A stretch of 64,000 bases of DNA from contig CAXBGS010000001.1 of NCBI GenBank assembly GCA_963975425.1, positions 1,364,001 to 1,428,000 of the forward strand. Direction: 5' to 3'. Shown here piece after piece: positions 53,386 through 61,751 of this stretch (position 1 is its first letter; each line of letters opens with the position of its first letter). The position numbers and the translations under genes are program-made. The notes under the pieces were generated by a model. The model was not told the origin of the DNA, did no database searches, and was given only the letters and a program-made list of their open reading frames with translations. Source of the DNA: CAXBGS01 sp963975425. GTDB taxonomy: Bacteria > Planctomycetota > Planctomycetia > Pirellulales > Pirellulaceae.

Positions 53386-54663
53386 CTAGGCATTGCGCAG
53401 ATACTCATCACTGGTGGGGCCCTGGAAAGCTTTTAATCCGAATTCTGGCATGATCGCCAACACATGGTCAAAGATGTCGGCTTGGATTCGTTCGTACTCT
53501 CTCCAATCCTGTTTCGATGAGAATGCGTAGAGTTGGATCGGGAAACCCTCAGGGCCGGGCGGGAGTTGTCGGACGATCAAGGTCATGTCGTCACGTATGT
53601 CAGGGTGCTGCCTTAGATACTGTTCCAAATAAACACGAAACGCGCCGATGTTGGTCAGACCGCGGGCATTCGGAGGACGACGCGTCTCTTTGCTGAATTG
53701 CTTGTTATGCAATTCGATGTCCGCCAATTTTCGGTCAAAATATCCTCGCAGTAACTCGATTTCACGAAGCCGCTCGATCATTTCGTCCGTCAGGAAACTG
53801 ATCCTGTCCATGTCGGCAGAGACCGCGCGCATGATCCGTCGCGCGCCAGATTCCTGCATGCCCCGCCAATTGCGGAAACTTTCGCTGACCAACGCGTAGG
53901 TCGGGACAGTGGAAATCGTCCTATCAAAATTTTGAACCTTGACCGTGGTCAAACCAATGTCGGTGACGATTCCATCAGCCCCATACTGGGGCACTTCGAT
54001 CCAGTCGTTGATCCGCAGCATGTCGTTGCCCGCTAGTTGAATCCCAGCAACGAATCCGAGGATTGAGTCCCTGAAGACCAGCAACATGACCGCGGTCATG
54101 CCCGCCATCCCGCTTAGTAAAATCGTTACGGACGTGTCGAACACCACCGACACGCCCAGAATGATTCCCACCACCCAGACAACGATTTGCGCTCCTTGCG
54201 TTGCGAACCGAAGGGAAACGCCAGAGGGAAGATTCTCGTCCACCAGCACATCGCCACTGGCACGCAATATCGAATTGATGGCCACGATGATGATAACGAC
54301 GACATAGCCTTCGATCAGGTTGCGGACGACGGCGAGAAGTTCGGGGAAACCATCCAGGGCCAGTGGGACCAACCAGTAGAAAGTCAGCACAGCGAGAATG
54401 TGCGCGCTTCGTCGCGCTACGAAACGGTCACGCAACGCCTCTAACCATTCCGTATCTCTCGTCAAACCGAGTCTTCGCACGATCGACGGCACGAGCGATC
54501 GAATGATCCATCCGGCAAACCGGTCAATGGCCAGTGCGCAAAGAATCAAAACGGCACAGCTGGCGATCGCGACACCGATGGCTGAAACGTTCTCAGGCAA
54601 ACCGACCGATTGCTCGAACCAATTGCCAATATGCGTTTGCAACTTTCTGGCGTTTTCTTGCAT
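53386..54663 (-). CDS. ybdG: MscS-family mechanosensitive channel (YbdG/MscM type)
   Basis: A 425-residue inner-membrane protein; ATG at 54663 (a GTG two codons upstream is the alternative). Five hydrophobic segments cover residues about 28-200, the last being the pore helix VTILLSGMAGMTAVMLLVFRDSILGFVAGIQL. The MscS beta domain follows (LRINDWIEVPQYGADGIVTDIGLTTVKVQNFDRTISTVPTYALVS). The C-terminal part, with RRPPNARGLTNIGAFRVYLEQYLRQHPDI and LIVRQLPPGPEGFPIQLYAF, is characteristic of YbdG rather than MscS. It protects against mild osmotic downshock. Convergent with the porin gene. Confidence 0.92.
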   Translation of the reverse strand: MQENARKLQTHIGNWFEQSVGLPENVSAIGVAIASCAVLILCALAIDRFAGWIIRSLVPSIVRRLGLTRDTEWLEALRDRFVARRSAHILAVLTFYWLVPLALDGFPELLAVVRNLIEGYVVVIIIVAINSILRASGDVLVDENLPSGVSLRFATQGAQIVVWVVGIILGVSVVFDTSVTILLSGMAGMTAVMLLVFRDSILGFVAGIQLAGNDMLRINDWIEVPQYGADGIVTDIGLTTVKVQNFDRTISTVPTYALVSESFRNWRGMQESGARRIMRAVSADMDRISFLTDEMIERLREIELLRGYFDRKLADIELHNKQFSKETRRPPNARGLTNIGAFRVYLEQYLRQHPDIRDDMTLIVRQLPPGPEGFPIQLYAFSSKQDWREYERIQADIFDHVLAIMPEFGLKAFQGPTSDEYLRNA

Positions 54664-55525
54664 TGTCACGAATTCGAATCAATCCAAAAGTGCTAGTCGC
54701 GGCTCCGATGTCGATGATAGTTCTGCAGAGTCGAGATTTTTGACGGCTTCGCCCGATACGGAGGCCGTCATCGATCTAGGAGAATGCAGTCGCCACGAAA
54801 CGGCCGATCATTCGAATTGCCGAAACCTTTCGTGCGACAATCATACCCGGTCGCCCGGTTTGGCTCTCTTGTACCAAAGGGTAAGTTTGCGAACTTAATA
54901 GAGATTCTCTGATCGCGTTTCCCGAATACCTCGATCATCTTTGAGTCACCTCCGACAGAATATTCTCCATCCCAGTCGTCGCTCTCGATAATTTCGCTTT
55001 TGATAATTTCACGCTCGCTGACTGAATGCTTCGGAGCAAGGAATTAAAGCAAGTGCCGCGATTGTCGAGAATATTGGACCTGTCGGTGAGACGCCCCGAC
55101 GGTCTTGGTCCGTCCAAAGAGAGATCTAGGAATCCGCATAACGGATCGCATTACCGTGTGAGAGTGGCCAGGAAAGGTATTGCCTCCGCTGTGCCCAAGA
55201 TTTACAAGCCAGGAAATGGTGTTGATGTTGGTGCGTTATCTGAACGGCGCGATCGGTGGTGCGACCGATGAGTTCGACTTCGTTGCCCCAGAGAGCCCTA
55301 TTTCCTTGCGTGAACCTCTGCGTCACGATCTTTCCGCAGTTAAGCTTGAACCACGAGCGGTTGACGTACTGCGATGCGCGGCCCGCGACTAAACTTTGAC
55401 GAACCACTCGAGGCAAGTCGTCGGCGACTTCGGTGCCAAACGCAATCCACTGACGTGTGAAAAGACTGGCGTCCAATCTTGATTCACGTCTGCTCTGACA
55501 ATTAATTTACCCATCACCAATCTCA
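54664..55525. other. Long non-coding stretch
   Basis: About 860 bp between divergent genes. The minus strand has a 116-codon open frame at 55126-55476 with no recognisable domain, and shorter ones occur on both strands. The sequence has no obvious repeats or tRNA. It may be a decayed gene; I cannot assign it. Confidence 0.45.
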
Positions 55526-56374
55526 ATGGATTTAGCGGTGCGAAACGTCTTGTTATTGTCGATCCCCCTCTTGGTTGTAACGTGCTCGATGACCGCAGAT
55601 GCCCAGCTGATCGTCGCCCATCGAGGAGCGTCCCACGACGCTCCGGAAAACACGCTCGCAGCGTTTTCGCTGGCTTGGCAGCAAAATGCTGATGCCGTCG
55701 AAGGAGATTTCTACCTTACGAAGGATCAGCAGATTGTTTGCATTCACGACAAGACGACCAAACGCGTCGCTCCACAACAAAAAGAATTAGTCATTGCGGA
55801 ATCGACTCTTAAAGAGCTTCAGCAACTTGATGTTGGCAGTTGGAAACATGCTCGATACGCGGGTGAACGCATTCCCACATTAGAGGATGTACTAGCAACG
55901 GTGCCCGACGGTAAGCAGGTTTTTATCGAGATCAAGTGCGGTCCGGAAATCCTGCCGCTGTTGCAGCCTCAATTAAGATCGTCCGGGTTGAAGCCTGAAC
56001 AGATCGTGATCATTTCTTTCAACAAGGACGTGGTGACGCAGACGCGAAAGCTAATGCCGCAATACAAAGCGAATTGGCTCACCAGTTACAAACAGGAAAG
56101 CGAAGCAAGCCAATGGAACCCGTCTCGAGAAATGGTGTTGGCGACGCTTGATCGTACCAATGCGACTGGGCTGGGAACGAAGGGAAATTTGAGCGTTATC
56201 GATCAGGCGTTTGCGGATGCGATTCGCAGCGCCGGGTTTCAGCTTCACGTGTGGACAGTCAACGACGTTGCAGCGGCGCTCAAGTTCGCTGCTCTCAGAG
56301 CAGCCTCAATTACGACGGACCGTCCGGAATTCATACGAAACGCAATTCGTCAACACTCAGCGTCAGAACGCTGA
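55526..56374 (+). CDS. Secreted glycerophosphodiester phosphodiesterase
   Basis: A 282-residue protein with a signal peptide (about residues 1-26, ending TADA). It has the full GDPD pattern: VAHRGASHDAPENTLAAF (catalytic His/Arg), DAVEGDFYLTKDQQIVCIHD (metal-binding Glu/Asp and second catalytic His), IPTLEDVL, FIEIKCG and the C-terminal HVWTVND with a closing strand region ITTDRP. It hydrolyses glycerophosphodiesters to glycerol-3-phosphate and alcohols, probably outside the cytoplasmic membrane. It is a single gene, convergent with the YeeE pair. Confidence 0.94.
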   Translation: MDLAVRNVLLLSIPLLVVTCSMTADAQLIVAHRGASHDAPENTLAAFSLAWQQNADAVEGDFYLTKDQQIVCIHDKTTKRVAPQQKELVIAESTLKELQQLDVGSWKHARYAGERIPTLEDVLATVPDGKQVFIEIKCGPEILPLLQPQLRSSGLKPEQIVIISFNKDVVTQTRKLMPQYKANWLTSYKQESEASQWNPSREMVLATLDRTNATGLGTKGNLSVIDQAFADAIRSAGFQLHVWTVNDVAAALKFAALRAASITTDRPEFIRNAIRQHSASER

Positions 56375-56469
56375 GGGTTCGTGCATCACCAAGTTCCGTT
56401 CCCCCAATACGCATGGTTGGCGTGCCGGTTTCAAGAAATCCGTTGCGATACAGGCTTCTAGCAAACCCG

Positions 56470-57081
56470 TTACGTCAAGAGACCCTCAATCAATCCTAAC
56501 ACGGCCACCAGAAACGCCGCGGTCGAAATCACGACCGTCGTTGAATTTGCTGGTATCCAGTCGTGCAGCGTTCGTCTGCCGAGGTCGCCGATCGGGTTGA
56601 TATGTTTGCCGATCCAACCGGATGCTTCGGCGAACAGATAAGAGCCCGCAATCATCCCGACGATCATCGCAATGGCGTCGTAGTTGCCTTGCCCAAGCGC
56701 CGCCGCCCCCGTTCCAGGGCAATATGCCGACAAGGCGAATCCGGCGCCAAAGATCAATCCGCCGATCACGTTGGCAGCAACGCGTGTTGGTTTGATGTGC
56801 AGGTCCACAAACCCCAAGCGGTGCATCGTATGAATACCGATGGACCCAACAATCACGGCCGACAACATCACTTTCACAACCGTAAAGTCTTCCAGCAAAA
56901 GCTGACCGATCAACACGTGGAACTTGGCTACACCGCCTTTTTGAAGTAGGAATCCGAAAGCGATTCCAAAGACCAACCCAAGTATCAACTGGCGAGCGGG
57001 CGCGGCGGTCGGCGCAACATCCTCTTGGGACGGAGGCGTTTCGTGTTTCAGTGTTGACGGTTCATCAATGGTTGTTGCCAT
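56470..57081 (-). CDS. YeeE/YedE-family sulfur transporter, second subunit
   Basis: A 203-residue inner-membrane protein with about five hydrophobic segments. The family signature GAGFALSAYCPGTGAAALGQGNYDAIAMIVGMIAGSYLF has the conserved Cys expected to carry thiosulfate or sulfane sulfur across the membrane. The first 30 residues are polar. It starts 3 bp after the stop of the other YeeE gene, so both belong to one operon; such split pairs probably work as two halves of a transporter. The C-terminus is LGLIEGLLT. Confidence 0.92.
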   Translation of the reverse strand: MATTIDEPSTLKHETPPSQEDVAPTAAPARQLILGLVFGIAFGFLLQKGGVAKFHVLIGQLLLEDFTVVKVMLSAVIVGSIGIHTMHRLGFVDLHIKPTRVAANVIGGLIFGAGFALSAYCPGTGAAALGQGNYDAIAMIVGMIAGSYLFAEASGWIGKHINPIGDLGRRTLHDWIPANSTTVVISTAAFLVAVLGLIEGLLT

Positions 57082-57084
57082 GAC

Positions 57085-57645
57085 CTAAACTCCATACATC
57101 AACATGGCAGTGACGATACCACCGATGAAAAAACAAATTGCCGATATCCAAGAACCCACCGCTAGCTGCAACGTGCCACTGATACCGTGACCACTTGTGC
57201 AGCCGCCGGCCATTCTGGCACCGAAAGCCATCGCGATTCCGCCTGCCAATGCAGTAATGATTCGCAATGCGTCGCTCTGTGGCCCAAAACGATCCTGCCA
57301 CATTTCGGGCAACAAGCGTCCCGTCCACTCACCGCCGGTCCAAGCGGAGATGAACGCTCCGATCACGACACCGCCGACCAGCATCAGTTCCCAGCCCACC
57401 TTGGGTGGATTGTCCTTAAAGTATTTCAGGGACGACGTATGCTTGGGTGCGGCTTGCAAACCGATCTGTCCCGCGATTCGAGCGTAGGCCGTCGAGGCAC
57501 CCAGCGGCTTATTGGAAAGATAAAAGGTGAACATCGACAGTACGCCGATCAGACCGCCAACGACGTACGGCGACCAAGCTGCTCCCTCGTATTGCTGTGG
57601 ATCGACGTCAGCTAATAGCATGGTCGTTAAGTCAAGAAGTCTCAT
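57085..57645 (-). CDS. YeeE/YedE-family sulfur transporter, first subunit
   Basis: A 186-residue inner-membrane protein. Hydrophobic segments are at about 25-45, 85-105, 125-145 and 155-180. The signature AFGARMAGGCTSGHGISGTLQLAVGSW holds the conserved Cys in a G-C-T-S-G-H motif. Start ATG overlaps the MBL-rhodanese stop by 4 bp. Together with the second YeeE protein it is likely to bring thiosulfate or a similar sulfur compound into the cell for the persulfide dioxygenase-like enzyme upstream. Confidence 0.93.
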   Translation of the reverse strand: MRLLDLTTMLLADVDPQQYEGAAWSPYVVGGLIGVLSMFTFYLSNKPLGASTAYARIAGQIGLQAAPKHTSSLKYFKDNPPKVGWELMLVGGVVIGAFISAWTGGEWTGRLLPEMWQDRFGPQSDALRIITALAGGIAMAFGARMAGGCTSGHGISGTLQLAVGSWISAICFFIGGIVTAMLMYGV

Positions 57646-59054
57646 GCATTCGCCTCCTGAAGGTGAGCGACTTCATATCCCGCCGCTGTCCAGGCGTGCC
57701 AACTGCCTGGCACATTCGCAACGTTCTTGAATCCTCGTGACTGCATCAAGCTCGACGCGATGCTGGCGCGATACCCACTTGCACAATAGGTGGCATAACG
57801 GGCCTCTTTATCTAAACCGTTGATCCGGTCCCGCATGTCCGCGATGAAGTGGTGTTCGGCCCCGGGGATGTGTCCGGATTCCCATTCGTCGGGTGATCGC
57901 ACATCAAGAATGTTCAAGTCCGGATCGCTGATTTGTTGTTCTCGTAATTCGTGGACGGTCATTTGAGCCAATCGTTGCAGCGGTAGTCCCGCCATCTGCC
58001 ACGCCTTCATGCCGCCGGAAAGATAACCTGCAAATCGTGAGTGACCGGTCCGTACGATCAGTCGCTCGATCACGTCGAGGTCCGTCTCGTCGTCAACGAT
58101 CAGTAGTAGCCGTTGATCCAAGTCAAACATTTGCCCGACCCATGCGGACATCTCGGGGCGGTCGCCGATATTGATCGATCCCGGAATGTGCCCGCCACCG
58201 AAAGCCAACATGGAACGAGTGTCGATCACAGTCACGCCGGGTTCGCGCGAGGTGATGCGAAACTTGTCAGGCGGTAACGCCGGAATCGTAGGCAAACGGT
58301 GCATCACGTCCGGTCCAGATGCGTTCACTTTTTTTAGTTCCGGATAGTGCCACGGGGCCGGCGGCGCGTCATCGACCACAAACGATCGAAAGGCATCGAA
58401 GTTGGGAAAACGCAGGAATTTGTTCGTCCTACGTTCATACCCAATGGTGCTATTGAGTCGATCACCGATGTCGGCACCACACGCCGAACCCGCACCGTGC
58501 CCGGGATAGACGGTGACGAAATCGTCGAGTTTTAAGTAGTACTCGTACAGGGTTTGGTAGAGTTGCTTCGCAAGCCCCTCCGTTTCTTCGGCACCGAGCA
58601 AATCAGGACGGCCAGCAGAACCCACGAACAGCGAATCGCCAGTGAAGACGGCCCATGGAGTGCCAGCATTCTTTGATTCGCAGAGTTCATAAGAAAGATG
58701 TTCCGGCGTATGCCCCGGCGTATGGCGGGCGACCAATCGGAACGATCCAAAGTCGAACACTTGTCCATCCGAAACCGCCATGGCGTCGAACTGATAGTCC
58801 GCTTGCACATCGCTTAAGTATATCTTCGCCGTGCCAACTCGATCGGCTAGCGAACGACTGCCAGAGACAAAGTCGGCGTGGATATGAGTTTCAAAAATGT
58901 GGGTGATGGCAAGTCCGTGCTTGCGAGCGAGCGATTCGTAGACTTCCACGTCGGTTCGCGGGTCGATCACCGCGGCATGGCCGGTCGACGTATCGCCCAC
59001 CAGGTACGAAAGCTGTGCAATTCCGTCAGTTAGAATATTCTCGAGAATGAACAT
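57642..59054 (-). CDS. MBL-fold persulfide dioxygenase-like protein with two rhodanese domains
   Basis: A 470-residue cytosolic enzyme; ATG at 59054 with AAGGA upstream. Residues 1-230 are a metallo-beta-lactamase fold of the ETHE1 type: FETHIHADFVSG (His57, His59, Asp61), HTPGHTPEH (His115), FTGDSLFVGSAGRPDL (Asp140) and YPGHGAGSACG (His186). Two rhodanese domains follow: the first (about 265-355) has VDDETD where the catalytic Cys would be and is inactive; the second (about 370-465) has YCASGYRAS with the Cys present. It oxidises glutathione- or protein persulfide to sulfite, with sulfur handed over by the rhodanese. It is flanked by DUF305 and YeeE genes. Confidence 0.94.
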   Translation of the reverse strand: MFILENILTDGIAQLSYLVGDTSTGHAAVIDPRTDVEVYESLARKHGLAITHIFETHIHADFVSGSRSLADRVGTAKIYLSDVQADYQFDAMAVSDGQVFDFGSFRLVARHTPGHTPEHLSYELCESKNAGTPWAVFTGDSLFVGSAGRPDLLGAEETEGLAKQLYQTLYEYYLKLDDFVTVYPGHGAGSACGADIGDRLNSTIGYERRTNKFLRFPNFDAFRSFVVDDAPPAPWHYPELKKVNASGPDVMHRLPTIPALPPDKFRITSREPGVTVIDTRSMLAFGGGHIPGSINIGDRPEMSAWVGQMFDLDQRLLLIVDDETDLDVIERLIVRTGHSRFAGYLSGGMKAWQMAGLPLQRLAQMTVHELREQQISDPDLNILDVRSPDEWESGHIPGAEHHFIADMRDRINGLDKEARYATYCASGYRASIASSLMQSRGFKNVANVPGSWHAWTAAGYEVAHLQEANA

Positions 59055-59078
59055 GATGGATGATCCTTATTGTCTGGT

Positions 59079-59561
59079 TTAGCGGGACGCAAGCGAATCA
59101 CTGCTCGATTGATCTTCCAAGTCAGCAATCAGCCGTTTCATTTGATCGATCTCTTTCCGTTGTGCTTCGATGATGTCGTCGGCGAGTGCGCGAACACGCG
59201 GATCCGAAATTTCGGCTCGTTCACTCGTTAGAATTGCGATCGAGTGATGCGGAATCATCGCCTTCATCCACGACACGTCTTGAACCGTCTCTTGGCTGCG
59301 GACCAAGTACAGCGAACCGGCAAAGATGCTCGCGCTGACGGCCAAAATCGCGATGTTTGCTTTGACGTTTTTGTGCATGCTCCACATGAACATCAGCATC
59401 ACGATCGACATCGTCGCGCCCATCAGCAAAGCCATATAGAACCGCGTTTCGCTCCAGAAGACGTGATCCAGCGCGTACGTGTTCAGGAACATCAACAGCA
59501 ACATGACGGATGTGGATGTGGCGATCATGGCTCCGAATCGAGCGTAGTTTGATTTAAACAT
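59079..59561 (-). CDS. DUF305 membrane protein
   Basis: A 160-residue protein from an ATG at 59561. Three hydrophobic helices (about 10-28, 38-57 and 66-85) are followed by a DUF305 helical domain with WMKAMIPHHSIAILTSERAEISDPRVRALADDIIEAQRKEIDQMKRLI. The paired His in MIPHH is the family hallmark and suggests metal (copper) binding. It lies 24 bp upstream of the MBL-rhodanese gene and so opens the four-gene sulfur operon. Divergent from the sulfatase at 59941. Confidence 0.9.
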   Translation of the reverse strand: MFKSNYARFGAMIATSTSVMLLLMFLNTYALDHVFWSETRFYMALLMGATMSIVMLMFMWSMHKNVKANIAILAVSASIFAGSLYLVRSQETVQDVSWMKAMIPHHSIAILTSERAEISDPRVRALADDIIEAQRKEIDQMKRLIADLEDQSSSDSLASR

Positions 59562-59940
59562 GATGGGTCTCGTCAGCTTTCTAATTGTCCAGGTTTTTGG
59601 CGTTGTTGGATTCACCAAAATTGATGTCGGTTGAAGGATTTGGGTTGAGTCCCACGATTTACCGAGGCAAATCATGTGCCGGTGCCTGTTTCACCCGCTT
59701 AGAATGACCTGGCAAACGGGCGCCGCGACAACACGGCGTATTCTTGTTCTTGCGATGGCGCGAAGTTTGGTCGGTTTAAGACCACGGCAGACTGTTATCG
59801 ACCGGCATGACTGACACTATTGCTTCGCAAGACATCCCTTTGAAACGATATCTCCGCTCAAAAAATCACGTTGCCAAGCAACAGAAGTAAGAACGCTGAT
59901 TCCACCCCACGATTTACCGCTGCAAGGACAGAGAGACTCC
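59562..59940. promoter_or_regulatory. Divergent upstream region of the sulfur operon and a sulfatase
   Basis: About 380 bp shared by two divergent transcription units. No gene within. An AGGACAGAG ribosome-binding region for the sulfatase lies at its right end. Promoter elements cannot be named with confidence. Confidence 0.4.
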
Positions 59941-61485
59941 ATGAAACGAATGATGCAATGCTGCCGTTTTGCAATGGTGGTTTTCGGACTGCTATTCCCC
60001 GTTTCCGCCATCGATGCGCAGACCTCAAGTCGGAACAACTTGTCATCGGACGCTCATAACCTGGTTGGGTCGCGGCCAAACATTGTGTTTGTGTTGACTG
60101 ATGACCAGGGCATGGGGGATTTGTCTTGCATGGGCAACAAAGTTTTGAAGACGCCGCATATCGATGACCTTTACGCTCATTCGATTCGTCTCACGGATTT
60201 CCATGTGAGTCCAACTTGTGCGCCCACACGTTCCGCTTTGATGAGTGGCCGCCCGCCGTTCAAAGTGGGTGTGACTCACACCATCCGCCAGCGAGAACGC
60301 ATGGCTTTGGATGTATTTACCATGCCACAGATGCTGAAGTCGGCTGGATATACGACGGGACTATTCGGTAAATGGCACCTGGGTGACGAACAGGAGTACT
60401 TGCCGCAGAGTCGTGGGTTCGATGAGGTGTTGATGCACGGTGCAGGCGGAATTGGCCAGACCCGCCACGGTGACTTTGCCGCAAATGAGGAAAATCTGTA
60501 CTTCGATAACGTGCTTTTGCACAACGACACCGTCGTGCGGACAAGAGGGTTTTGCACCGATCTGTTTTTTCAGGCCGCACTGAATTGGATCAAGAAACAG
60601 AACGAGTCGAGCAGCCCTTACTTTGCATACATCGCACTGAACGCTCCGCATGCCCCGTTGGTTGCGCCGAAAAAGTATACCCAGCGATTCATTGATCTCG
60701 GCTACGACCAGGGAACCGCCGGTCGCTACGGAATGATTGAGAATATTGATGACAACGTTGGTCTGCTGATGCAAAAACTTGCCGATTGGAATGCATTGGA
60801 TGACACGTTAGTGATTTTCATGACCGATAATGGCGCCACGCATTTGAGTGGATCACTGAATGGCAAAAAGGTCTCGCACTTTAATTTCAACATGCGAGGA
60901 AGTAAGAACTCGCCGCATGAGGGCGGGACACATGTGCCAGCGTTCTTTCGATGGAAAGGCGTGCTGGGTGAAGGTGTGGACGTTGACGCGTTGACGGACC
61001 ACGTTGATGTTTACCCCACATTTGCAGAACTGGCTGGTGCTGTGTTGCCCAATGACATGCAGACGTTGGAGGGTCGCTCGCTGTTGCCGCTGCTAATAGA
61101 CAATGAATCTGATTGGCCGGACCGTGAGTTGTTCATCCATTGCGGTCGCTGGAACGAGGGGCAACGTGCTGCAGCGAAGTACACAAAAAGCGGAGTTCGC
61201 ACCGAACGCTGGCGACTGATTGACCATGCACAGCTTTACGACATAGCCGCTGATCCAGGCGAGTCAAAGAATGTTGCCGCGTCGAATCCGCAGGTCATTA
61301 AGCGATTGCAGGATGCATTTGACCAGTGGTGGGAATCGACGTTGCCTTTGATGGTCAACGAGGGACTTCCCGCGATTGGTCCGCACGAGCAACCTTTCGC
61401 TCGACGCTACGAACAACAAATGAAAGAGCAGGGAATTCCAGATTGGGCGCCCGCCGAAGCATTCACGCTAAGATCGACCCCGTAG
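59941..61485 (+). CDS. Secreted type I sulfatase (CAPTR active site)
   Basis: A 514-residue sulfatase, ATG at 59941, with a signal peptide ending VSAIDAQ. Motifs: FVLTDDQGMGDLSCMGN (50-66), formylglycine site TCAPTRSALMSG with Cys93, FGKWHLGDE, FMTDNGATHLSG and the C-terminal RTERWRLIDHAQLYDI. The substrate is unknown. It is followed after 266 bp, in the same direction, by a DUF1592 cytochrome gene, repeating the sulfatase-cytochrome association seen in the sigma-led operon. Confidence 0.93.
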   Translation: MKRMMQCCRFAMVVFGLLFPVSAIDAQTSSRNNLSSDAHNLVGSRPNIVFVLTDDQGMGDLSCMGNKVLKTPHIDDLYAHSIRLTDFHVSPTCAPTRSALMSGRPPFKVGVTHTIRQRERMALDVFTMPQMLKSAGYTTGLFGKWHLGDEQEYLPQSRGFDEVLMHGAGGIGQTRHGDFAANEENLYFDNVLLHNDTVVRTRGFCTDLFFQAALNWIKKQNESSSPYFAYIALNAPHAPLVAPKKYTQRFIDLGYDQGTAGRYGMIENIDDNVGLLMQKLADWNALDDTLVIFMTDNGATHLSGSLNGKKVSHFNFNMRGSKNSPHEGGTHVPAFFRWKGVLGEGVDVDALTDHVDVYPTFAELAGAVLPNDMQTLEGRSLLPLLIDNESDWPDRELFIHCGRWNEGQRAAAKYTKSGVRTERWRLIDHAQLYDIAADPGESKNVAASNPQVIKRLQDAFDQWWESTLPLMVNEGLPAIGPHEQPFARRYEQQMKEQGIPDWAPAEAFTLRSTP

Positions 61486-61751
61486 TGCTGCATCGTCGAT
61501 GCATTCATGTTCACTAATGGGCCGGTAAAGACTGCTGCAAGGATTCTCTATTTCGACGGCTCCGTCAGCAGCCATATCTACCGATGCAGTGCACCCGCCC
61601 CAGCAAGCTCGTGCAACGATTTACCAGATTCCTGGCCGTACCGATGGACTGTCTTTCTCGTGTCCCATCTATAATCGTGGGAAAATGAGTGTCTGACGCT
61701 GGTTGCGCTGCTTGGTGCCGTTGGCAACAACTCGAATGAGAAATCGAATTC
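61486..61751. other. Intergenic region between sulfatase and DUF1592 gene
   Basis: About 265 bp with no gene; both neighbours point the same way. No hairpin with T-run was recognised, so read-through from the sulfatase is possible. Confidence 0.4.

Noticed and set aside
55126..55476. A 116-codon minus-strand frame as a gene
   Set aside because: No recognisable domain, signal or start site; kept only as a question in the findings.
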